Source: Clostridiales bacterium
GTDB taxonomy: Bacteria > Bacillota > Clostridia > Caldicoprobacterales > DTU083
Length of the DNA stretch: 53,544 bases
NCBI GenBank assembly: GCA_012839095.1
Contig: DUOA01000069.1
Coordinates: 1 to 53,544 of the forward strand
Reading direction: 5' to 3'
The first letter of the stretch is position 1, and the number at the start of each line of letters is the position of its first letter. Both the position numbers and the translations under genes were made by a program. Below are positions 8,993-16,925 of the stretch, one piece after another. A model generated the notes under the pieces. That model saw only the letters and a list, made by a program, of their open reading frames with translations. It did not search any database and had not been told where the DNA came from.

Positions 8993-10405
8993 ATGCAGAG
9001 GAAGATAATTAACGTGTTTTCAATGAAACGTGATATGGATACAGATATGAGCAGCGGACCGCTTCTGGGTAAAATACTGCTCTTTGCCTTGCCCATTATG
9101 GCAATGAACATTCTTCAGCTTATGTTTAATGCGGCTGATATGATAGTAGTCGGACGATTTTCGGGAAAAGAAGCGTTGGCTGCAGTGGGCGCCACAGCCT
9201 CTCTGGTTGCTCTTATCGTAAATCTTTTTATGGGATTATCCGTAGGTACCAGTGTCATAGTTGCACAGGATTATGGTGCCGAACGCCATGCAGATGTTAA
9301 TCGTTCAGTTCACACCTCCATGGCTGTCAGCATAATTACCGGCTTCTTTGTTATGATTCTGGGTCTTGTTTTTTGTAAACCAATGCTTACACTTATGGGT
9401 ACGCCTGACGATATTATCGAATTGTCTATTATCTATATGAGAATTTTCTTTTTAGGAATTCCAGGCAGTATGGTCTATAACTTCGGTGCTGCCATCCTGC
9501 GTGCCATAGGCGATAGCCGCCGCCCTATGTATTATCTTGTTATTGCAGGCATCGTAAATGTTATATTCAATCTGTTTTTTGTAATTGTATTTAATATGGG
9601 TGTTGCAGGTGTGGCATGGGCAACAGTGATTTCCCAGTATCTTTCTGCTTTGCTCATTGTAGTATGCCTGTACAGAAGCCATGGAGCCATACGTTTTATT
9701 CCTAAAGAAATGAAAATTCATAAGCAAAAACTGATTGCTATTGTCAGGATCGGTCTGCCGGCTGGATTACAGAGCTTATTATTTTCCATCTCCAATGTAT
9801 TGGTTCAGTCAGCGATCAATTCATTTGGATCAACTTTGGTAGCAGCAAATTCTGCTTCCGGCAATGTTGAGGGATTTGTCGCCACCTCAATGAATGCCTA
9901 TTACAATGCTGCCATAACCTTTACCGGCCAAAGTATGGGTGCAAAAAAATATGACAGGATAGATGCCATTGCCAGAATTTGTACTGTACTGATATTTGCC
10001 ACCTGGATTATTTTAGGCGGTGCAACATTGCTGTTTGGCAAGCCCTTGCTTGGAATGTATACATCGGATCCCAAAGTTATCGAGCTTGGAATGCTTCGTT
10101 TGAAAATTATGATGGCTGCTAACTTTGCCTGCGGCACTATGAATGTATTCCCGGGCTTGACCCGTGCAATGGGTTATTCCGTACTGCCCATGCTGTGCAC
10201 GTTGATTGGAGCCTGTCTCATGAGGATAGTCTGGTTGGTAACTGTCTTTGCCTGGTATCCCACCATATTCATACTATTCCTCTGTTATCCGGTGACCTGG
10301 ACTCTGGCAGGGATTGGGCAGGTAGCCAGTTTCTTTTATGCAAGGCATCAGATCCGCAAACGAGATTTACTGGAGTCACAGGAAGCTGCGGGGATCAGCG
10401 CATAA
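8993..10405 (+). CDS. MATE-family efflux transporter
   Basis: Multidrug and toxin extrusion family membrane antiporter, up to 470 residues, with about 12 transmembrane helices in two similar halves. Typical MATE sequence is visible: GPLLGKILLFALPIMAMNILQLMFNAADMIVVGRF-like N terminus, and a second half starting near IRIGLPAGLQSLLFSISN. It probably exports cations, drugs or metabolites using a Na+ or H+ gradient. The start is uncertain. The ATG at 8993 has no good ribosome site, and the ATG at 9023 would still keep all helices. It stands alone between two terminators. Confidence 0.88.
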   Translation: MQRKIINVFSMKRDMDTDMSSGPLLGKILLFALPIMAMNILQLMFNAADMIVVGRFSGKEALAAVGATASLVALIVNLFMGLSVGTSVIVAQDYGAERHADVNRSVHTSMAVSIITGFFVMILGLVFCKPMLTLMGTPDDIIELSIIYMRIFFLGIPGSMVYNFGAAILRAIGDSRRPMYYLVIAGIVNVIFNLFFVIVFNMGVAGVAWATVISQYLSALLIVVCLYRSHGAIRFIPKEMKIHKQKLIAIVRIGLPAGLQSLLFSISNVLVQSAINSFGSTLVAANSASGNVEGFVATSMNAYYNAAITFTGQSMGAKKYDRIDAIARICTVLIFATWIILGGATLLFGKPLLGMYTSDPKVIELGMLRLKIMMAANFACGTMNVFPGLTRAMGYSVLPMLCTLIGACLMRIVWLVTVFAWYPTIFILFLCYPVTWTLAGIGQVASFFYARHQIRKRDLLESQEAAGISA

Positions 10406-10492
10406 AACTAAATGAAACAAGAAGAACAGATTGGCATACGCAATAGCATATGGCATTGAAGATGTCATTACATTCTGCTATAAGTTCCAGAT

Positions 10493-10514
10493 TTCCCGTT
10501 TAGGGAATTTTTTT
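10493..10514 (+). terminator. Weak candidate terminator after MATE gene
   Basis: Short stem TTCCC / GGGAA with loop GTTTA, followed by a long T-run (TTTTTTTT). The stem has only five pairs, so efficiency is doubtful. Confidence 0.4.
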
Positions 10515-10577
10515 TATGAGGAGAATGAGTAGGGATTAACGGGTATATATTACTATGTTGAGAAAAATAATTATTAT

Positions 10578-10610
10578 GCATGCAATAAATTGCTGCTGTT
10601 AATCGTTATA
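10578..10610 (+). promoter_or_regulatory. Shared upstream signature of the sigma-factor operon
   Basis: GCATGCAATAAA at 10578-10589 and TCGTTATA at 10603-10610 lie immediately upstream of the sigma-factor ribosome site. The same two words occur in the same order at 12318-12356, upstream of the second RsgI-like gene. The TCGTTATA word contains the CGT core often seen in ECF -10 elements. The gap between the words differs (13 here, 19 there), so it may be an operator or a composite promoter, not one fixed-spacing promoter. Confidence 0.5.
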
Positions 10611-10629
10611 TGATCAAAGGAGCTTGGAT

Positions 10630-11220
10630 ATGCTGCTGTTTACTTTTGTTTATGAAGATAATCCCGGAGAAAGCCGGAACAATAGGATAGAAATTGATGA
10701 AGGTCTTTTCAAGAGAATTGCAGGGGATGATATGACCGCCTTGGATGACTTGTATGGGATTACGGAAAGAACTATGTATGCATATACCCTTTCCCTTACA
10801 AAAGAGCATCAGCAAGCGCTTGATCTTATGCAGGAAACCTACGTCAAGGTGATTTCTGCGGCTCATTTGTATAAGCCAATGGGAAAGCCTCTGGCATGGA
10901 TGTTTACAATTGCAAGAAATCTTTATTATACAAAAGTTAGGAAGGATAAGAGAAGAATACTGGTTGAACCGCAGGAGGTATCGGATGACGTAAAATTCTC
11001 ATATGTGACGGACCTTGACGATCGCATAGTCCTGGAAGGAGTGCTGGCGCTGCTGTCTGAAGAGGAAAGGGAAATAGTACTGCTTTATGCTGTGTCGGGC
11101 ATGAAGCACAAGGAAATAGCGGAAAGCCTTGGGCTTAAACTTTCCACTACCTTATCCAAATACCATAGAGCCCTGAAAAAACTTAGAGATTACCTGATCG
11201 GAAGGGAGGCGAGGGCATGA
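10630..11220 (+). CDS. ECF-type RNA polymerase sigma factor
   Basis: A sigma-70 family factor of ECF size (196 residues) that would direct RNA polymerase to its own promoters. Region 2 spans about residues 33-105 (with DLMQETYVKVI and PLAWMFTIARN). Region 4 spans about 134-188, with a helix-turn-helix around MKHKEIAESLGLKLSTTLSKYHRALKKLR. The ATG at 10630 sits seven bases after AAAGGAG; a TTG at 10624 is less likely. Its stop overlaps the next gene (ATGA), which encodes the probable membrane anti-sigma partner. The neighbourhood suggests an envelope stress or surface-signal regulon. The target promoters are probably the two upstream signatures here. Confidence 0.85.
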   Translation: MLLFTFVYEDNPGESRNNRIEIDEGLFKRIAGDDMTALDDLYGITERTMYAYTLSLTKEHQQALDLMQETYVKVISAAHLYKPMGKPLAWMFTIARNLYYTKVRKDKRRILVEPQEVSDDVKFSYVTDLDDRIVLEGVLALLSEEEREIVLLYAVSGMKHKEIAESLGLKLSTTLSKYHRALKKLRDYLIGREARA

Positions 11221-12302
11221 GGGAAGAGAAGATACTGAACAGCTTGAAGAATTCAATTGAGCAGGCTCCTATAGATATACTTGATAAAATTAAGGCAGAA
11301 CCCAGGATAAAGATGTTGAAACATGACGATATTACCAGACAGAACAATAGGAGTTATCCGTTTAGAAAACTTATGTCCTATGCCGTTGCCGCAGCTGTAT
11401 TTGTAATTATGTTTTTCGGCTGGCAGTATCAAACCGGAATACCTGACAGCCGTGTCTATCTGGATGTAAATCCAAGCATTGAAATTGTATCCAACAGGCA
11501 GGATAAGGTTATAGGATTAAGTGCAGATAACCAAGATGGTAAGAGGCTTATTGAGGACCTGATGTATAAAGGAAAGAACATATATCAGGTAACAGAAGAG
11601 ATTCTGGACAGGATGATGAATGAACGCTATCTGAGCAGGGAAAGAGAAATCCTTCTCCTATCAATTTATAACAAAAACCAGAATAAGGCTGAGCAGCAAA
11701 AGCAAATCTTGGATGAAAGAATCCACGAGCATTTACAGGCAAAAGAACTGCAGCCTATAGTGCTCCTGCAGAAGCTGGATAATACTACAACCATTGAAAA
11801 GTATGCAAGGATGTATGGAATATCAGTAAGCAAAATGACCTTTATAAGGAATTTGATAATTCTTAATCCGGAGCTGCAACCGGAAGACCTCGCAGGCTTA
11901 AGCATTGAAGAACTGGTTAGATTAAGTCAGAGCATGGAGCTTGATTTGGAAAAGATTATAGAGTCTGCCGATATTGATAGAATCCGGACTCCATTACCTG
12001 AGCCGGATCCAGAAGAATCGCCGGATATTACTTCGCCTAATCAGGAGGTCGATAATGGCGATGATGACCATGATGACGACGATGATGACAACGATGACCA
12101 TGATGATGACGATTACGATTTTATTTCTTCAGAGAAGGCAAGGTCGATTGCCCTATCAGTCGCCGACGGAACCATAACTGATTTTGAGTTTGATGATGAT
12201 GATTTGGAATATGTAGTAGAAATTGAAGTGGAAGATTTGGAGTATGAAATAACCATAGATGCAAGAACAGGCGAGATTATAGAGATAGAAATAGATGACT
12301 GA
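11217..12302 (+). CDS. Membrane anti-sigma factor, RsgI-like, with C-terminal PepSY
   Basis: Predicted single-span membrane protein of 361 residues and the likely anti-sigma partner of the upstream sigma factor. Order: cytosolic N terminus (1-50), membrane helix (about 53-70), and an extracellular RsgI-like domain beginning YLDVNPSIEIVSN (81-93). A helical stretch follows to ~250, then a Pro/acidic linker, an Asp-rich tract (280-301) and a PepSY-like domain (303-361). The DVNPSIE segment contains the Asn-Pro pair (N85-P86) that in characterised RsgI proteins is a self-cleavage site leading to regulated intramembrane proteolysis. The ATGA overlap with the sigma gene supports coupling. Binding of this N terminus to the sigma factor is inferred. 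Confidence 0.75.
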   Translation: MREEKILNSLKNSIEQAPIDILDKIKAEPRIKMLKHDDITRQNNRSYPFRKLMSYAVAAAVFVIMFFGWQYQTGIPDSRVYLDVNPSIEIVSNRQDKVIGLSADNQDGKRLIEDLMYKGKNIYQVTEEILDRMMNERYLSREREILLLSIYNKNQNKAEQQKQILDERIHEHLQAKELQPIVLLQKLDNTTTIEKYARMYGISVSKMTFIRNLIILNPELQPEDLAGLSIEELVRLSQSMELDLEKIIESADIDRIRTPLPEPDPEESPDITSPNQEVDNGDDDHDDDDDDNDDHDDDDYDFISSEKARSIALSVADGTITDFEFDDDDLEYVVEIEVEDLEYEITIDARTGEIIEIEIDD

Positions 12303-12317
12303 AAATTTCTTTAAAAA

Positions 12318-12356
12318 GCATGCAATAAAAATGCAGCCTCGTGAGTTATCGTTATA
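12318..12356 (+). promoter_or_regulatory. Second copy of the shared upstream signature
   Basis: GCATGCAATAAA at 12318-12329 and TCGTTATA at 12349-12356, between the two RsgI-like genes. It is identical in both words to the copy at 10578-10610 but has a 19-base gap. It suggests that the second RsgI-like gene has its own promoter or operator under the same control. Confidence 0.5.
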
Positions 12357-12380
12357 GAATGGACAAGGAGGAGTTTATAA

Positions 12381-13778
12381 ATGAGATTCAAGAAAGCTTT
12401 TTATGTACTACCAATTATTATATTAGCAGTTGCTGTCGTGGGAGTAGTTTTAACCAGGCCGGCTAACTCGCTGACCATGGATGTCAATCCAAGCATCGAG
12501 ATTATAACCAATCGGCTGGATAGAGTTGTGGAGATAAAACCGTTAAACAATGATGCCAGGGATTTACTCGAAGACTTTGATCCCGGAAACAGGAATCTGG
12601 AAAGCACAGTAAACGATCTTGTGGATCTGTTAATCCTGACAGGGCATATAAGAGGCGGCGAAGATAATATTGTCATGATAACGGTTAAGGATGATTCTGT
12701 TGACAGCAGACTGGTGAATAAGGTTAATCAGGCAATACAGGCCATGCTTGAAAATAAGCAGATTGAAGCTACAATACTAAACCAGGCAATAGCAAGCAGC
12801 GACAGGGACGCGAATCAGACCGGTGTACAGCTGGCAGCTAAACGAATTCAAGAGATGGATGAGCGTCTGACTGCAGAAGAGATTGAATCAATGACAGTAA
12901 AGGAATTGATCCAGTACAGCAATAAGAACAATATAGCAATTGAAAGCCTTTTCAGGGTTGTAGCCGGAAATATCAATGAGAGTACAAGTTCAGGAGCAGT
13001 GATTTCCAGGGAAAAGGCAAAAGAAATAGCTCTTGCGCAGGTAAACGGCGAAATAATAAAGATTGAACTCGATGATTTACATGATGATGATGACCCGGAG
13101 TATGAAATAAAGATATTAGCAGATGGGGTAATATATGAGATAGAGATAGATGCCTATACCGGCCGGGTCGTAAAATTTGAGCGGGATGATGACGATGATT
13201 CAGAACCGGGCAGGAAAAACAATAATCTGATAACAGAAGAAGAGGCTTCCAGGATAGCGCTGGAGCTTGCAGACGGCGAGATTGTAAAGCTTAAATTGGA
13301 TGATGACGATGATGACGACGATGATCCGGAGTACGAGATAAAAGTAAATAAGGACGGTGTCATCTATGAAATCAAGATCGATGCAAGAACCGGGGGAGTG
13401 GAAGAGTTCGAAATTGATGACGATGATGATGATTACAGGAGCACCTCTGCTCAAAAACAGCAATCTAAATCAGAGACTGATAAAACACAGCAGCCGGTTC
13501 AGACCCATAAGCCGGAGCAGACACAGCAACCGGCTTCTACCCAGCAGCCAAAGCAAACCCAGCAGCCTAAGTCACATCATGCTTCAAGAGAAAGAATATC
13601 AGCAGATGAAGCAAAAGCAATAGCTCTTGAGCTTACCGGCGGGGGACGCATAACTGATTTTGAATTGGATGATGATGAATACGAGATAGAGATAAGAGCA
13701 AACGGCAAGGAATATGAAATTGAAATTGATGCCTATACCGGCAAGGTTCTGGACTTTGATGTAGAAGATGATGACTAA
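12381..13778 (+). CDS. Secreted/membrane-anchored RsgI-like protein with three PepSY domains
   Basis: Protein of 465 residues with a short N terminus and one membrane helix (about 7-25). An RsgI-like extracellular domain starts MDVNPSIEIITN (33-44) and carries the Asn-Pro pair N36-P37. Three PepSY-like domains follow (about 209-266, 285-345, 404-462), each ending in an EIxIDAxTGxV-type strand. Asp-rich insertions (around 234-238, 269-273, 307-315, 346-351) and a TQQP-type repeat linker (369-396) separate them. Only about six residues precede the helix, so it lacks a cytosolic sigma-binding part and cannot itself be a classical anti-sigma factor. It could be a co-sensor, a decoy or a divalent-cation-binding surface protein. 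GGAGGAG precedes the ATG. Confidence 0.65.
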   Translation: MRFKKAFYVLPIIILAVAVVGVVLTRPANSLTMDVNPSIEIITNRLDRVVEIKPLNNDARDLLEDFDPGNRNLESTVNDLVDLLILTGHIRGGEDNIVMITVKDDSVDSRLVNKVNQAIQAMLENKQIEATILNQAIASSDRDANQTGVQLAAKRIQEMDERLTAEEIESMTVKELIQYSNKNNIAIESLFRVVAGNINESTSSGAVISREKAKEIALAQVNGEIIKIELDDLHDDDDPEYEIKILADGVIYEIEIDAYTGRVVKFERDDDDDSEPGRKNNNLITEEEASRIALELADGEIVKLKLDDDDDDDDDPEYEIKVNKDGVIYEIKIDARTGGVEEFEIDDDDDDYRSTSAQKQQSKSETDKTQQPVQTHKPEQTQQPASTQQPKQTQQPKSHHASRERISADEAKAIALELTGGGRITDFELDDDEYEIEIRANGKEYEIEIDAYTGKVLDFDVEDDD

Positions 13779-13790
13779 TTGATGAAAGAG

Positions 13791-13816
13791 AAGGGAGGAT
13801 GAATTCCTCCCTTTTT
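13791..13816 (+). terminator. Rho-independent terminator after PepSY gene
   Basis: Stem GGGAGGA / TCCTCCC with loop TGAAT, preceded by AA and followed by TTTTT. It ends the sigma-factor/RsgI region. Confidence 0.88.
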
Positions 13817-13868
13817 CAATATTGTAATCTTCATCAGCTTTTTCTATACAAAAAGGGATATAGCTACC

Positions 13869-15107
13869 TTACCTCTTAATCAGCAAAACCGACAAGTCAT
13901 TTACATTGGTACCGGTCGGGCCTGTAATAATCAGCCCGTCACATGCCTTAAGTGCATTATAGGCATCGTTGTTTTCCAGAAATTCAAATATGGATACTCC
14001 TTTTTCATCAAGCAATTTACTGGTATTGTTATCCACATAACCTCCGGCAGCATCGGTGGGCCCGTCGGTTCCGTCTGAGCCTATGGAGAAAACCGCAACA
14101 TTATTTAATTCGGAGATTCCAAGTGCAGCTGACAGTGCCAGTTCCTGATTTCTTCCACCCTTGCCGGAGCCTTTCAGATGTACAACCGTTTCTCCGCCGG
14201 CAATAAAAGCCAGGGACTTATTTGAGCTGTTATGGTACTGGGCAATGGAAGCCAAAAAGCTTCCCGCTTCCCGGGCTTCACAGTTAAGGCTTGCAGTCAG
14301 CACTATTGGTTCATAGCCCAGTTCCCTGCATGTCTTTTCTGCTGCTGCGCATAATTGTGTAACGCTTCCGGTAATTCTGGTTGTTACATTGGTAATTGTG
14401 TCAGGTGTTTCTATTTTTAACAGTCTTTCAACTTCATCGGATACCTTGATTTTATATCTGTCTATTATTTCAAGGGCCTGCTCACAAGTGGAGTCATCCG
14501 GATAGGCTGGACCTGAGGCTATCATATCCAGGGGATCGCCGATTATATCAGATAATACGACTGAAAACACCTCGGCTGGTTCGCACAGTTTGGCGAACTT
14601 GCCTCCTTTAACAGCTGACAAACGTTTGCGTATGGTGTTAATTTCCACAATATCGGCACCTGATGCAAGAAGCTGTTTAGTTACATCTTCCAGAGTCTCT
14701 TTGGAAACAAGAGGTTTCTCAAACAGGGCCGAACCGCCTCCGGATATCAAGAACAATACCTGGTCTTCCGGTGACAAGCCTGAAACGATGTTTATCACCT
14801 GTTCAGTAGCTGCAAAGGAATTATCATCCGGGATTGGGTGACCGGCTTCGTAGATACGGATATTGGGCAAATGACCCATTGAATGATCGTACTTTGTTAT
14901 TACAATGCCATCATCCAGTTTGTCGCCCAGAATATCACTTGCTGCCTTAGCCATTGACCAGGCAGCCTTGCCGATGGATATCAGAATTAACCTGCCGCCG
15001 GATAGCTTCAGATCCTGAAGTGCTTTTTTTACAGCAGTATCGGGAAGTGCAGCTGTTATGGCTGAATCAATTATTCTTAACGCATCATTTTTTAGACTCA
15101 AGAACAT
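13869..15107 (-). CDS. Glycerate kinase, MOFRL family
   Basis: MOFRL-type glycerate kinase of 412 residues, which in characterised relatives phosphorylates D-glycerate to 2-phosphoglycerate. Family features include LISIGKAAWSMAKAA near the N terminus, GHPIPD, LISGGGSAL, the KGGK segment (SAVKGGKFAKL) and DIIGDPLDMIASGP. The C-terminal MOFRL domain contains GKGGRNQELALSAAL and SIGSDGTDGPTDAAGG. The start chosen is the ATG at 15107, preceded by AAAGGTG; the frame extends 17 codons further without a good ribosome site. It lies downstream of a GntP permease on the same strand but beyond a hairpin. Together they suggest glycerate uptake and use. Confidence 0.88.
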   Translation of the reverse strand: MFLSLKNDALRIIDSAITAALPDTAVKKALQDLKLSGGRLILISIGKAAWSMAKAASDILGDKLDDGIVITKYDHSMGHLPNIRIYEAGHPIPDDNSFAATEQVINIVSGLSPEDQVLFLISGGGSALFEKPLVSKETLEDVTKQLLASGADIVEINTIRKRLSAVKGGKFAKLCEPAEVFSVVLSDIIGDPLDMIASGPAYPDDSTCEQALEIIDRYKIKVSDEVERLLKIETPDTITNVTTRITGSVTQLCAAAEKTCRELGYEPIVLTASLNCEAREAGSFLASIAQYHNSSNKSLAFIAGGETVVHLKGSGKGGRNQELALSAALGISELNNVAVFSIGSDGTDGPTDAAGGYVDNNTSKLLDEKGVSIFEFLENNDAYNALKACDGLIITGPTGTNVNDLSVLLIKR

Positions 15108-15176
15108 CACACCTTTCTGCATTAATAGGATTTCCCGGTTATTCTGTCTTAATTTCAAATAGCATCATTATTTTAC

Positions 15177-15208
15177 AAAAGCGCCAAAGTATATGCCTTG
15201 GCGCTTTT
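15177..15208 (-). terminator. Bidirectional terminator between GntP and glycerate kinase genes
   Basis: Perfect 11-bp inverted repeat AAAAGCGCCAA / TTGGCGCTTTT around a 10-base loop. In the minus direction it follows the permease gene and precedes the kinase, so it may terminate or attenuate read-through. Confidence 0.75.
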
Positions 15209-15301
15209 GTCCATTATAACAGATTATTTTAAAATCTTCTTATATTTTCTATCAGATTGTTATCATCAGCAGAATCGATCCTGATTCCAACCAATTCTGT
15301 A

Positions 15302-16672
15302 CTATCTGATAAAGAGATAGATTATATATACATTGATTATTGATGCTATACCAGTTACAAGTGTACCCAGAGTCTGTGTCTTGTAACCGTCTTCAACTTT
15401 CATATTACCAAAATTGGTTACTACCCAGAAGTAACTGTCGTTTGCATGGGATACAGTCATAGCGCCGGCACCTATCGCAATAACAGTCAAGGCAATCAGA
15501 GCTGGCGAAGCCAGACCGATTGATGTAAGCATAGGTGCTATAATTCCTGCAGTTGTAGTAATCGCAACTGTGGATGAACCCTGAGCTGTTTTTAGGATAG
15601 CAGACAAGAGGAAGGGGAACATCATGCCTATGGCAGCAAGAACGGTTGAATTTTCCTTTATGAATTCTACCATGGAGGTGTTAGCGATTACATTGCCAAG
15701 AACTCCGCCTGCTGCTGTGATAAAGAGGATAGGGCCTGCTATTTTCAGGGTTTCATTGGTAAGCTCGTAGAAGTCACCAGTACGTTTTTGGGCTACCAGA
15801 ACGCCAAGAGCAAAGAGAACGCCTACAGCGATAGCAATAATTGGGGTACCAAAGAAGGTAATTACGGGGACAGATAGCTTAGCCATGGCAAAGGCAGATG
15901 AGAGGCTCATCAGAAGAATGGGGACAACGATAGGTGCAAAGGAAAGCCATGCGTTAGGCAGTTTGCCATAACTTGCTACCAGTTCCTCATATGTTTGAGT
16001 AATCTCAGCATCATTGTCTTCGCCTAACTCTTCTCTGTCTTTTACTCTCTTGCCGATTGATATTGCAAAGATATAGCTGGCAATGAGCGGCAGGATTGAA
16101 GCAAGTATACCAAACATTATTACCAACAGCAGATTTACGCCTTGTCCTGCTCCTTCATACAAGGTATTTGCTGCAGCAATGGGACCGGGAGTTGGTGGAA
16201 TGAAACAGTGGGAAATATATAATCCCATGGAAAGAGCAACAGTGCTTGCTACAGACGATCTCATTGTACGCTTTACCATTGCTTTACGAATTGGATTGAG
16301 AATAACAAAACCGCTGTCACAGAATACGGGGATGGATACAATCCAGCCCATCAGCAGCATAGCCAGTTCGGGATTCTTCTTTCCGACCAGACGAACAACA
16401 GAATCTGCCATTTTCAGGGCTGCACCTGTTTTCTCCAATAGGGTACCGATCAAAGCGCCAAAGATTATTACAATACCGATACTTTTGAAGGTATTGCTGA
16501 AACCGGTTCCGATTACATTGGGGAGGTCGGCCAGCGGAATGCCTGCCACCAGTCCAAATAGCAGAGATACTGCCATGATGGACAGGAATGGGTGGATCTT
16601 TAGTTTGGAAATAGCATAAATCATGAGTGCAATGGCAATAACAAATGTGATAATGAGAGGAATACCAGACAT
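15302..16672 (-). CDS. GntP-family permease, probable glycerate/gluconate importer
   Basis: GntP family secondary transporter of 456 residues with about 12 hydrophobic segments. Characteristic stretches are IPVFCDSGFVILNPI and HCFIPPTPGPIAAANTL, which carry conserved family signatures, and a C-terminal AHANDSYFW-like segment (SHANDSYFWVVTNFG). The family takes up gluconate, glycerate or related sugar acids with protons. AAGGAGG precedes the ATG. The adjacent glycerate kinase makes glycerate the most likely substrate, which is an inference from context. Two palindromes upstream suggest a dedicated repressor or activator. Confidence 0.88.
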   Translation of the reverse strand: MSGIPLIITFVIAIALMIYAISKLKIHPFLSIMAVSLLFGLVAGIPLADLPNVIGTGFSNTFKSIGIVIIFGALIGTLLEKTGAALKMADSVVRLVGKKNPELAMLLMGWIVSIPVFCDSGFVILNPIRKAMVKRTMRSSVASTVALSMGLYISHCFIPPTPGPIAAANTLYEGAGQGVNLLLVIMFGILASILPLIASYIFAISIGKRVKDREELGEDNDAEITQTYEELVASYGKLPNAWLSFAPIVVPILLMSLSSAFAMAKLSVPVITFFGTPIIAIAVGVLFALGVLVAQKRTGDFYELTNETLKIAGPILFITAAGGVLGNVIANTSMVEFIKENSTVLAAIGMMFPFLLSAILKTAQGSSTVAITTTAGIIAPMLTSIGLASPALIALTVIAIGAGAMTVSHANDSYFWVVTNFGNMKVEDGYKTQTLGTLVTGIASIINVYIIYLFIR

Positions 16673-16696
16673 GAGAAAACCTCCTTGTATTTTTTG

Positions 16697-16725
16697 ATAA
16701 TCATAACTATAAAAGTTATGATTAT
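16697..16725 (-). promoter_or_regulatory. 12-bp inverted repeat upstream of gntP
   Basis: Perfect 12-bp arms ATAATCATAACT / AGTTATGATTAT around ATAAA, 25 bp upstream of the permease start. It lies downstream of the predicted promoter, so it could be a roadblock operator or an RNA hairpin. It has no T-run typical of a terminator in the minus direction. Confidence 0.6.
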
Positions 16726-16731
16726 GTATTA

Positions 16732-16770
16732 AGATATATTAAATATATCTCACAAATGTAAATGTGTCAA
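16732..16770 (-). promoter_or_regulatory. gntP promoter overlapped by a 9-bp palindrome
   Basis: On the minus strand, TTGACA (16770-16765) and TATATT (16747-16742) are 17 bases apart. A perfect palindrome with arms AGATATATT / AATATATCT and one central base occupies 16732-16750 and covers the -10 element, as expected for a repressor operator. Confidence 0.6.
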
Positions 16771-16873
16771 TTAGTTTTGTGGCAGTAATATGTTGTTATT
16801 TGTAATTAAAAGGATGACAAACTATCAATAATGCATAAAATAAGCAAGATACATATGTGACATATTTTTAACA

Positions 16874-16904
16874 TTAAAAATGCCTTCCCTGTAGATGGGA
16901 AGGC
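16874..16904 (-). terminator. Rho-independent terminator after the permease at 16926-18341
   Basis: 8-bp stem GCCTTCCC / GGGAAGGC with a 7-base loop. Read on the minus strand it is followed by ATTTTTAA, just downstream of the permease stop. Confidence 0.75.
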
Positions 16905-16925
16905 TGATTCAATAGTATGTTTATG

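Noticed and set aside
12058-12117. GAT/GAC repeat array considered as a CRISPR or satellite repeat
   Set aside because: It is in frame within a coding sequence and encodes Asp residues; there are no spacers. It was reported only as a low-complexity tract.
11974-12177. Short plus-strand ORF rich in Met and Thr inside the first RsgI-like gene
   Set aside because: It is a frame-shifted reading of the GAT/GAC repeats and has no ribosome site.
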